A DNA stretch of 33,605 nucleotides from CAZBBC01 sp964489835 (lineage in GTDB: Bacteria; Calditrichota; Calditrichia; JAJRVZ01), in assembly GCA_964489835.1 (NCBI GenBank), contig CAZBBC010000038.1, forward strand, positions 1-33,605, in the 5' to 3' direction. A program made the position numbers and the translations under genes. Under the pieces are notes generated by a model. It had not been told where the DNA came from. It did not search any database and worked only from the letters and a program-made list of their open reading frames with translations. The stretch's first letter is position 1. The number at the start of each line of letters is the position of its first letter. Positions 23,856-31,890 of this stretch are shown here, in pieces.

Positions 23856-25002
23856 ATTCTTTGATTTTCCGATATAGGGTTCGTTCACTTATTTGAAGAG
23901 CCCGAGCTGTTTTCCGCCGACTGCCGGCAAATTTTTGAAGGGTTTGCTTGATCATATCACGTTCCATTGACGCTAATGTAGTAGGCTTTAGTTCGTAACC
24001 TTTCTCATCCGCGACAATTTTTTCCAACTCTAAAGACCGCTCGGTGCTATTAGAGGAAAGAGGGGCCCATCCCTGCATCGACTTCAACAGATGTTTAATT
24101 TCATCCATATCCAGTTTTAATGCCCATAATGTCCGGTATATCAGTTCCCGCTCAGCCTGATCATGCGGCCGGTTCAAAGGGACCGGTAAATTTTTTGATT
24201 CCGATCTGATGTTCAGATGTGCGGCAACATACGATGAATTGACAACCTCCCCTTTATTCAAAATAAGCGATGTTTCCACAAAATTTCGTAATTCCCGGAT
24301 ATTACCAGGCCAGTCATATTTCTCCATCAAATGAAGGGCATCCGGAGAAAAACCTTTAAACGGGACTTTTTGTTCTTCTGAAAAATTTGCCGTAAATATG
24401 GATACAAGAGTCGATATATCATCTTTTCTGCGTCTGAGAGGTGGAATATCGATCATGATCGCCTTCAGACGAAAATATAAATCCTGCCGGAATTCTCCGT
24501 TTTTTACAGCGGCTTCCAGATTTTTATTTGTCGCCGCAATCAGACGGACATCTACTTTATTGGTTCCGGTACCGCCTACACGCATAAATTCAGATTCCTC
24601 GAGAACTCTGAGTAGTTTCACTTGCGTATTCAAAGGCATCTCACCAATTTCATCCAGGAAAATCGTCCCACCGTCAGCTGCCTCAAAATAACCTTTTTTC
24701 TGACCAACAGCTCCCGTAAACGAACCTTTCTCATGTCCGAACAACTCACTTTCCAGAATACCCTCCGGAATGGCACCGGTATTCACCGAAATCAGCGGCT
24801 TATCTTTCCGATAACTTAGATTGTGTATGGCCTGGGCAACCAGTTCTTTTCCTGTTCCGCTTTCACCAATAATTAAAACAGACAGATTCGTCGGGGCCAC
24901 TATACCAATAACACGGATAATCTCCTCGATCTCGGAAGAATTTCCATAAATACCGATATCATTCTTTATTTGCGTATATCTGTCTGTTGATTCTTGAGCC
25001 AT
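23845..25002 (-). CDS. Sigma-54-dependent transcriptional activator, no receiver domain
   Basis: 385 residues from the ATG at 25000-25002; a TTG three codons earlier is also possible. There is almost no N-terminal sensory domain: the AAA+ core begins by residue 20. Walker A is GESGTGKE (about 46-53), and the sigma-54 contact loop is GSFTGA (about 93-98), a mild variant of GAFTGA. Walker B is GGTIFLDEIGEM, followed by the R-finger region FRQDLYFRL. A Fis-type helix-turn-helix closes the protein (RRKTARALQISERTLYRKIKEY). It should activate sigma-54 promoters; without an input domain it may be constitutive or controlled by a partner. It leads the lptE - TPR - protease operon. I see no -24/-12 promoter next to it. 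Confidence 0.92.
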   Translation of the reverse strand: MAQESTDRYTQIKNDIGIYGNSSEIEEIIRVIGIVAPTNLSVLIIGESGTGKELVAQAIHNLSYRKDKPLISVNTGAIPEGILESELFGHEKGSFTGAVGQKKGYFEAADGGTIFLDEIGEMPLNTQVKLLRVLEESEFMRVGGTGTNKVDVRLIAATNKNLEAAVKNGEFRQDLYFRLKAIMIDIPPLRRRKDDISTLVSIFTANFSEEQKVPFKGFSPDALHLMEKYDWPGNIRELRNFVETSLILNKGEVVNSSYVAAHLNIRSESKNLPVPLNRPHDQAERELIYRTLWALKLDMDEIKHLLKSMQGWAPLSSNSTERSLELEKIVADEKGYELKPTTLASMERDMIKQTLQKFAGSRRKTARALQISERTLYRKIKEYGL

Positions 25003-25116
25003 GGTAAACAAGCGGATTATAATTTATTGATCTAAAATGTTTTAACTTATTAAAAGCGTGTCCGAAAGTCAAGATATCTCTCTGCCAAATAGTCAGAGTA
25101 TCTTTCGTCTTTCTGC

Positions 25117-26349
25117 TTAAAATTGGTTTTTTTGAAAAGTGACTTTGCCTTTTTTTACAGTTATCGACACATGATTGATACCCATATGGTAGGCCAGATA
25201 TTCCAAATTGGGAATGTCCATTAAAACCAGATCGGCCTGTTTCCCGGGTTGAATACTACCGATTTTTTGCTCTTCCGCAAGACTTTTCGCGGGAATATAT
25301 GTGGTTGCCCAAAGCAGTTCACCCGGGAGCATACCCAGTTTTAAAGCGGCAATGGTCCAGACCAGCTGCATATTTTGAGTCATCGAACTGCCCGGATTAA
25401 AATCGGTTGCCAGCGCTACCTCACAACCCGTTTCTAACATTTTTCTTGCCGGCGCATATTCATCTTTGCGCAAAAAGAATGTCGTCGCAGGCAAAATCAC
25501 CGGAATAACATGATTATCCGCCATCGCCTGGATGCCTTGAGCGGAAACTTTAACCAGATGATCGGCGGTGACAGTGCGGAGTTCCGCGGCCAGTTCGGCA
25601 GCACCAAAAGGATGGAGTTCATCGGCATGAATCCGGGTCCGCAATCCATATTTTTCCGCGGTTTCTAAAATGGCACGTGTCTCCTGAATACTGAATACGC
25701 CTTTTTCACAGAAGACATCACAATACCTGGCCAGATTTCGGCCTGAAACTTCCGGTATCATCCGTTCGACTATCAGCTGAATATATTCTTCCCTTCTGGA
25801 CCGGTAATCATCCGGTATCTCATGGGCGCCGAGGAAAGTTGGAATCATTTCCAGTTGTTGATCCTGATTCAATTCGGATATGATCTCCAATGCTTTAATT
25901 TCACTTTCCGGTGAAAGGCCGTACCCACTTTTTGCCTCAATAGTTGTTGTCCCGTATTCAAAGAACGTACGTATTCTCTTCCTGGTAATTTCTTTAATTT
26001 CTTCTTTACCAGCCGTCCGGAACTGGCGGGCACTGTTTCGTATACCCCCGCCGGCTGCGGCAATTTCTTCATAGGATCTTCCCTCGATACGCATGATAAA
26101 TTCCGCCTCACGGGTTTTCCAGAAGACGGGATGGGTATGTGCGTCAATAAAACCGGGCAAAAGCGTCTGTTCCATGCCATTTATCACCTGTTCGATGTCG
26201 GCAACCTGCGAATTTTTTTCATGAAGGATCTCAATAATATATCCATCCTCGATCAATAAAGAGACATTTTTCAGATGAATAAGATCGCCGTAGGCACCTT
26301 CGATATCGGGGCTGTAAAGATTTCCAATATTTGTAATCAATACCTTCAT
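25117..26349 (-). CDS. hutI: Imidazolonepropionase HutI
   Basis: HutI hydrolyses imidazolone-5-propionate to N-formimino-glutamate in histidine breakdown. The 410-residue amidohydrolase has the metal-binding FIDAHTHPVF near 64-73 and EAKSGYGLSPESE near 137-149. FLGAHEIP follows, then the conserved HADELHPFGAAELA and ATDFNPGSS with the metal Asp. Length and motifs are those of the family. The ribosome binding site is weak. No hutH, hutU or hutG lies in the window, so the pathway must be completed elsewhere, or the gene is isolated as in several FCB genomes. Confidence 0.95.
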   Translation of the reverse strand: MKVLITNIGNLYSPDIEGAYGDLIHLKNVSLLIEDGYIIEILHEKNSQVADIEQVINGMEQTLLPGFIDAHTHPVFWKTREAEFIMRIEGRSYEEIAAAGGGIRNSARQFRTAGKEEIKEITRKRIRTFFEYGTTTIEAKSGYGLSPESEIKALEIISELNQDQQLEMIPTFLGAHEIPDDYRSRREEYIQLIVERMIPEVSGRNLARYCDVFCEKGVFSIQETRAILETAEKYGLRTRIHADELHPFGAAELAAELRTVTADHLVKVSAQGIQAMADNHVIPVILPATTFFLRKDEYAPARKMLETGCEVALATDFNPGSSMTQNMQLVWTIAALKLGMLPGELLWATTYIPAKSLAEEQKIGSIQPGKQADLVLMDIPNLEYLAYHMGINHVSITVKKGKVTFQKNQF

Positions 26350-26487
26350 AAGATGTATATAATATTTCTATTTAGTATCAGATCGGATTCCATCAATATT
26401 AATCAAAAAGGGCAAATAAAGGATACGAGAAATCAAAAAATAGCTATACCACTTAGCCGCGTTCATAATGAACGGTTTGTGGTTATC

Positions 26488-26515
26488 GTAGAGACGTTGC
26501 ATGCAACGTCTCTAC
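26488..26515. repeat. Perfect 28-bp palindrome
   Basis: The left arm GTAGAGACGTTGCA is followed directly by its exact reverse complement TGCAACGTCTCTAC, with no loop. It lies 18 nt beyond the stop of the HIT gene, on the downstream side. It could form a cruciform or a transcript hairpin, but no T-run follows on the minus strand. It is probably a dispersed palindromic repeat. Confidence 0.8.
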
Positions 26516-26533
26516 CAAAACTACCAATTATCA

Positions 26534-27031
26534 TTAACCAGGGGAAAGTTTCTTAAATTCTGCCTGTAATTTCTGCCAGGATTCATTTAATCCTTCTGAA
26601 ACCACTTTTGTCCCGGCGAGTATGGGCATAAAATTGGTATCGCCTGTCCAGCGCGGAACAATATGATAATGGAGGTGATCGACAATTCCCGCCCCGGCAC
26701 TGCGGCCGATATTTATTCCAATATTAATCCCATGGGGCTTCATGGTGTTTTGTAATACCTGCACAGAAAGTTGTAATATATGCTGAATATCAAGCAGGAC
26801 ATCGTCGGAAAACTTTGAGAGATCGGCTTCATGCTGGTAAGGGACAACCATCAAATGTCCGTTGGTATACGGATATTTGTTGAGCATCACAAAGCATTGA
26901 GCGGTTCGATGAACGATCAGATTTTCCTCATCCTCCACCTGCGCAGGTTTATGACAGAAAATACATTCCTGTCCGTCTTCCTGCGCACTCTTTATATATT
27001 CGAGCCGCCAGGGGGCCCACAGTCGTTTCAT
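26534..27031 (-). CDS. HIT-family nucleotide hydrolase/phosphorylase
   Basis: 165 residues. The catalytic triad motif HLHYHIVPRW is at about 119-128, preceded by MNKYPYTNGHLMVVPYQH. A probable zinc pair CIFC is near residues 23-26. The start MKRLWAPWRLEYI is typical of the Ap4A-phosphorylase-like (FHIT/HIT) branch common in bacteria. It should act on dinucleoside polyphosphates or nucleoside phosphoramidates. It begins 5 nt after the stop of the EF-G-like gene, so the two are probably co-transcribed. Confidence 0.9.
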   Translation of the reverse strand: MKRLWAPWRLEYIKSAQEDGQECIFCHKPAQVEDEENLIVHRTAQCFVMLNKYPYTNGHLMVVPYQHEADLSKFSDDVLLDIQHILQLSVQVLQNTMKPHGINIGINIGRSAGAGIVDHLHYHIVPRWTGDTNFMPILAGTKVVSEGLNESWQKLQAEFKKLSPG

Positions 27032-27036
27032 TTTTC

Positions 27037-29124
27037 CTAAGACTCTTCTTCTTTTTCCTTCTTAGCCTGTTCAATGATTTTTGTGGAAATATCAGAGGGA
27101 ACTTCGTCATAATGAGAAAATGTGCGCGTATGAATGCCTCGCCCCGAGGTCATTGAACGTAAGGATGTTGAGTATTTGTACAATTCTGATAGAGGAACCT
27201 TTGCTTTTATAACCTGGAATTTTCCATCGGCATCCATACCCATTATTTTACCCCGCCTTCCGGAAATATCGCCCATGACATCGCCCATATATTCATCCGG
27301 TACTTTGATTGTCAGATCATAGATAGGTTCCAGTATCATCGGGTTTGCTTGATTAAAAGCTTTCTGAAAACCCATGGAACCAGCTACTCTAAATGCCATT
27401 TCCGAAGAATCGACCGTATGATAACTTCCGTCAAAACAGGTAACTCTGACATCGACGACCGGATAACCCGCTAAAACACCCTTTTCCATTCGCTCAATTA
27501 CCCCTTTTTCCACTGCCGGAATGAACTTGCCGGGAATAACACCACCAACAATTCCATTCACAAACTCAAATCCCTCACCTCGCGGCATCTTCTCCAGGCG
27601 CAAATGGCAGTCTCCATATTGGCCCCGTCCTCCTGATTGTTTCTTATATTTTCCCTGCGCTTCCGCTTTACCTTTGATGGTCTCACGGTAAGGAATCTTT
27701 GGTTCTTCTTCCAGAACTTCGACGTGATATTTTTGACTCAGACGTTTTAAAATAATGGCCAGATGCATTTCACCCTGACCGGCGATTATCGTTTGCTTTA
27801 TTTCAGGATCGAACTGGGAGACAAATGTGGGATCTTCTTCATGCAGGTTATGCAATCCAATACTAATTTTTTCCTCGTCGCCTTTAGCCTTCGGATAAAT
27901 AGCTGTTCTGATCTTGGGCTCAGGGAAATAAATTTTGGGGAATTTAACCGGTCTTGCTTTGTCACACAACGTATCACCGGTATGCGTCACCTTTAATTTA
28001 ACCACCGCCCCCAGGTCACCGGCAACCAGGCGGTCCACACTTTTTTTATGCTTACCGTTTAAAACGAACAACTGTCCGATACGTTCGGTTTTACCCTGCG
28101 TACAGTTTAAAAGATCATCTCCCGCTTTGACAGCTCCGGAAAAAACTTTAAAATATGATAGTTCTCCCATATGCTCTTCTGAACTCGTTTTAAAAATAAG
28201 GGCACTCGTCGAACCGGTGATTTCGCATTTTAATTGCAGTTCTTTGTTATTTTGATCCAACGCCTGCACATGCTCAATATCTGATGGTGCCGGAGCAAAA
28301 TTTGCCATCACATCATTTATACGACGCACACCAACATTTGTCGTTGCTGCCACACAAAATACAGGATATAGTTCATGGTTTAAAATCGCCTTGCGTAACC
28401 CCCCTCTAAACTCATCTTCCGTTAACTCCCCTGCTTCAAAATATCGTTCCATGAGAGAATCATCACTTTCTGCTACAGATTCTATCAACTTTATATGCAG
28501 ATCATTAGCCTTATCCTGTAATTCAGCGGGAATTTCTTCCTCAGTAAATGTACCGCTGCCATCCGTTGAGAATTTCATCAGCTTCATACGAATAAGATCG
28601 ACGATTCGACTAAAACCGGGTCCGACATCCACTGGAAATTGTGCACTTACCACATGATGGCCAAAACTTTCCTGGAGTGATGTTAAGACACTATTATAAT
28701 CAATATTCTCTTTATCCAATTTATTGACCACCAATATACGCGGTAATGCCAGTTTATTTGCTTCTTCCCACACTATCTCAGTGCCAACCTCCACACCGCC
28801 GGTAGCTGAAACCACAATCATGACACTTTCAACCGCACGAAAGGCGCCAACGACTTCTCCAAAGAAGTCGGGATAACCAGGCGTGTCAATACAATTCAGT
28901 TTATGATCATTCCATTCTCCATGGAGCAACGACGTATTGATTGAGATTTGTCTCTCAATTTCATCCTCATTATAATCTGATAGTGTTGTCCCTTGATCGA
29001 TGGAACCAATCCTGTTTATTTCACCCATATTGAAAAGCATTGCTTCCATTAAGGTGGTTTTACCGGCACCTCCATGTGCCCCAGTCGCAAAATTTCTTAA
29101 CTGATCTGTTCTATAATTTTTCAA
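27037..29124 (-). CDS. EF-G-like translational GTPase (EF-G-II type)
   Basis: 695 residues with the five-domain layout of EF-G. The P-loop is AHGGAGKTT instead of the usual AHIDAGKTT. G3 is DTPGYPDF and G4 is NKLDKE. The switch I region reads ERQISINTSLLHGEW instead of the usual RGITI form. Domains II-V are complete, including GGRGQYGDC and the C-terminal PLSELYKYSTSLRSMTSGRG. These changes mark the EF-G-II/FusA2-like paralogue; a canonical fusA should be elsewhere. Such paralogues may act in translocation under special conditions or in recycling. The start is TTG (29122-29124), with a very strong AAGGAGGAG site about 5 nt upstream. Confidence 0.9.
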   Translation of the reverse strand: MKNYRTDQLRNFATGAHGGAGKTTLMEAMLFNMGEINRIGSIDQGTTLSDYNEDEIERQISINTSLLHGEWNDHKLNCIDTPGYPDFFGEVVGAFRAVESVMIVVSATGGVEVGTEIVWEEANKLALPRILVVNKLDKENIDYNSVLTSLQESFGHHVVSAQFPVDVGPGFSRIVDLIRMKLMKFSTDGSGTFTEEEIPAELQDKANDLHIKLIESVAESDDSLMERYFEAGELTEDEFRGGLRKAILNHELYPVFCVAATTNVGVRRINDVMANFAPAPSDIEHVQALDQNNKELQLKCEITGSTSALIFKTSSEEHMGELSYFKVFSGAVKAGDDLLNCTQGKTERIGQLFVLNGKHKKSVDRLVAGDLGAVVKLKVTHTGDTLCDKARPVKFPKIYFPEPKIRTAIYPKAKGDEEKISIGLHNLHEEDPTFVSQFDPEIKQTIIAGQGEMHLAIILKRLSQKYHVEVLEEEPKIPYRETIKGKAEAQGKYKKQSGGRGQYGDCHLRLEKMPRGEGFEFVNGIVGGVIPGKFIPAVEKGVIERMEKGVLAGYPVVDVRVTCFDGSYHTVDSSEMAFRVAGSMGFQKAFNQANPMILEPIYDLTIKVPDEYMGDVMGDISGRRGKIMGMDADGKFQVIKAKVPLSELYKYSTSLRSMTSGRGIHTRTFSHYDEVPSDISTKIIEQAKKEKEEES

Positions 29125-29293
29125 TTCTCCTCCTTCACCGCCATTTTTTTTAATTTTAAATGTTGAAAATAATGACTTTTAAGGTAAGAAAATACTCATT
29201 TTTTTTCAAGCGAAATAGGAGCAAATGAAAGAATAATTGCAGAAATAATTTGTTTAGCGTATGGAGGATTATAACGTATCTAAATTGGGAAGG

Positions 29294-31618
29294 TTAGCGG
29301 AGCGTTCGTAATCCGTTAAAGATTACCAGCAAACTGGCTCCCATATCCGCAAAGACAGCCATCCAGAGGGTAGCCAGACCGGGAATAGCAAGGGCGAGAA
29401 AAACAAATTTAAGTCCCAGAGCGATAAAAATATTCTGTTTTATTATACGTAATGTAAGAGAACTTATATGTTTAAGAAATTTCAATTTACCCAATTCATC
29501 GTTTATTAAAATTATATCAGCCGTATCCAGGGCGGCATCTGAACTACCGGTTCCCATGGCAATCCCAATATCGGCAACCGCTAACGAAGGGGCATCATTG
29601 ACGCCGTCACCAACCATCGCAACATACTGATATTTTTCTCTTAAGCGCTCAATGTGAGACATTTTATCTTCTGGCAGGAGTTCTGCGTGGAACGCATTGA
29701 TACCGATCAACCGGGAAATCTTCTCCGCCGTTCGGTAATTATCACCGGTAAGAAGTACTATTTGTTCAACACCATCTTTTATCAGATCTTCAATCATTCC
29801 TCTACTCTCTGCCCGTAAAGAATCACTGATAGACAAAATACCAAGAATACTATGCTGGTTGCCGACAAGAATAGCGGTATGACTTTCGTCTTCGACAATT
29901 TCCAGATCCTTGTGTATCTTCTGATCAAACCTTCCTTTTTCCTCAAATAGGCGGCGGTTTCCGGCAATATACACTTCTCCATCAATGGTTCCCTCAATGC
30001 CTTTTCCTTCAATTGCCCGGAAATTACCAACTTCTGCTAGGCTGATCCCCTTTTCTTTGGCCAAAGTCATAATAGCTTCTGCAATCGGGTGTTGTGATCT
30101 GGACTCAAGGGATGCAACAATGCGTAGAATTTCCTCCGCCTGATAAGCGCCGACCTTTATTATTTCCTGTACACGGGGTTTACCTTCTGTCAGGGTACCG
30201 GTCTTATCAAAAGCAATGGCATCCAATTTTGCAAAATTTTCGAGGAAGACTCCCCCCTTAATTAATACGCCATTCCTAATGGCTGCAGTCAGTCCGGATA
30301 TAATGGTCACAGGTGTCGAGATGACCAGCGCACAGGGACAGGCAATAACCAGAATTACCAATGCCCGATAGAACCAGTCGATGAAGGACTGATCAAATAA
30401 TATAGGTGGAAGCAGTGCAACAAAGATTGCCAGCAATATAACCAGCGGAGTATAATATTGAGAGAAACGATCAATAAACACCTGTCTGGGTGCTTTTTTT
30501 GTCTGAGCCTCCATCACCAGATGAACAATCCTGGAATAAGTACTCTCACGGTATTCCCGGTCTACCCTGACTTCAAGAAAACCATTTTTATTCAATGTAC
30601 CTGCATACACACGATCACCACTATCTTTTTTCACCGCGATACTTTCTCCGGTAATTTTAGACTCGTCAATGTGGGAACTACCTTTGATGACAATTCCATC
30701 CAGAGGGACAATTTCTCCCGGTTTAATTGCCACTTTCTGATTTTTTTTAACATCACCGACCGGGACATTTTTGTGTACGCCGTCAAGAATTAGACGGGCG
30801 GTTTCAGGACTTTCATCCATCAGGCTGTCTATCGACTTTCTTGCCTTGTCCATGCTTCTGGCTTCAAGCCATTGAGCAAGTGCGAAAAGAAAAACGACGG
30901 TGCCGGCTTCTATCCATTCACCGATAACCATGGCACCGATCACTGCAACAGTCATTAAAAAATTCATTCCCAAACTAAAATGGCGGGCTTCCTGCAGACC
31001 TTTTCTGGCAATTGGTAAACCACCGAGAATTATTCCGATACTTACGGTTAAAATACTCATCAGCTCATAGGGAGTAAACATCTCTATGAATAAACCGCCA
31101 AATACAAATAAACCGGATAAAATGATAAGGATCTGCCTTAGAGACTGCCGGTTGGGGAGAGGAGCTGAGACGATATTTTTATCCGATTTCAGTTCCGGAT
31201 TAAAACCAATTTTATTAATTGTCTCAAGTAACTGACCAGGCGTCAGGGAGTGGTTGACAATGAGTTCTTTTTTGAGGAGATTAAATTGAAGATTCTGAAT
31301 GCTTTTATTTTTTCGTAGTTTTTTGCGTATAAGTTTCACTTCATCATCACAATCCATTTCTGGAATGTGAATCCGGGAAACAATATTTTCCGAAAATTGA
31401 GAGATTGCTTTGTAGCCGGCTGTCTTAACCGCATGGATGGCCTTTTTATCAGATTCAGCCCTTCCGTCGGTAACTAACTGCATCCGGGCCGTTACACAGT
31501 TTATTTTCGCCTCCTTGACTCCCTCGATTTTGGTTAGCATGTCTTCCAGATGGTTGGCGCAATCGGCACAATCGAGGCCCTCGATGGCATATTCTTTTAT
31601 TTTTTCTTTTACTCTCAT
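29294..31618 (-). CDS. Zn/Cd/Pb-type P1B ATPase (heavy-metal efflux)
   Basis: 774 residues. The N-terminus has one HMA domain with GLDCADC (14-20) and a second degenerate one with EMDCDDE. Eight or so membrane spans include the metal site CPCALVIS. The phosphorylation motif is DKTGTLTEG, the HP motif SQHPIAEA, the hinge GDGVNDAPSLAVADIGIAMG, and the last span carries FADMGASLLV. CPC plus the DMG of the last helix point to the P1B-2 (ZntA/CadA) group that exports Zn, Cd or Pb. The ATG at 31616-31618 has no clear ribosome binding site and lies about 17 nt from a candidate -10, so the transcript may have a very short leader. No metalloregulator gene is adjacent. Confidence 0.93.
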   Translation of the reverse strand: MRVKEKIKEYAIEGLDCADCANHLEDMLTKIEGVKEAKINCVTARMQLVTDGRAESDKKAIHAVKTAGYKAISQFSENIVSRIHIPEMDCDDEVKLIRKKLRKNKSIQNLQFNLLKKELIVNHSLTPGQLLETINKIGFNPELKSDKNIVSAPLPNRQSLRQILIILSGLFVFGGLFIEMFTPYELMSILTVSIGIILGGLPIARKGLQEARHFSLGMNFLMTVAVIGAMVIGEWIEAGTVVFLFALAQWLEARSMDKARKSIDSLMDESPETARLILDGVHKNVPVGDVKKNQKVAIKPGEIVPLDGIVIKGSSHIDESKITGESIAVKKDSGDRVYAGTLNKNGFLEVRVDREYRESTYSRIVHLVMEAQTKKAPRQVFIDRFSQYYTPLVILLAIFVALLPPILFDQSFIDWFYRALVILVIACPCALVISTPVTIISGLTAAIRNGVLIKGGVFLENFAKLDAIAFDKTGTLTEGKPRVQEIIKVGAYQAEEILRIVASLESRSQHPIAEAIMTLAKEKGISLAEVGNFRAIEGKGIEGTIDGEVYIAGNRRLFEEKGRFDQKIHKDLEIVEDESHTAILVGNQHSILGILSISDSLRAESRGMIEDLIKDGVEQIVLLTGDNYRTAEKISRLIGINAFHAELLPEDKMSHIERLREKYQYVAMVGDGVNDAPSLAVADIGIAMGTGSSDAALDTADIILINDELGKLKFLKHISSLTLRIIKQNIFIALGLKFVFLALAIPGLATLWMAVFADMGASLLVIFNGLRTLR

Positions 31619-31634
31619 TACAAGTAATTATTCT

Positions 31635-31665
31635 ATTATAGCCAAAAACTTTCATATGTTAGCAA
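31635..31665 (-). promoter_or_regulatory. Candidate promoter of the P-type ATPase
   Basis: TTGCTA (31665-31660) and TATAAT (31640-31635) on the minus strand, 19 bp apart, exactly as upstream of ftsY. The -10 lies 16 nt before the ATG, so the leader would be only about 10 nt. Shared bases extend over 31628-31647. Confidence 0.45.
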
Positions 31666-31705
31666 TATTTTAAAAACTTTTATCCACGGATTATCCACCA
31701 CAGGC

Positions 31706-31733
31706 AGCCTGCCCGCCCTTTGGCGGGGATCCG
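31706..31733 (+). repeat. Dispersed GC-rich hairpin repeat, copy 2
   Basis: 28 bp identical to the reverse complement of 3657-3684; stem CCCGCC/GGCGGG with CTTT loop. It lies between the P-type ATPase promoter and the AATCCGTG repeat. Confidence 0.7.
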
Positions 31734-31810
31734 TCTATCCTGTGGAGCGGGAAATACAATATGGCGGACACTGATTTGCACGGATTAAAACTAAAATAAT
31801 AATAATTTTT

Positions 31811-31884
31811 AAATGAAATCCGTGTTAATCCGTGAAATCCGTGGACTATTTTTTTCCTTGTTTGCAGCCTTGGGTTGTGTTATG
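31811..31884 (-). repeat. Dispersed AATCCGTG repeat, copy 2
   Basis: Three AATCCGTG units followed by GGA, a T-run and TTGTTTGCAGC, closely matching 6435-6521 in the same orientation. It ends 7 nt beyond the ahcY stop. Confidence 0.75.
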
Positions 31885-31890
31885 AATTGA

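Noticed and set aside
31681..31700. Two DnaA-box-like words (TTATCCACG, TTATCCACC) near the P-type ATPase
   Set aside because: They deviate at the last base and belong to the CCACGGATT repeat text; not an origin.
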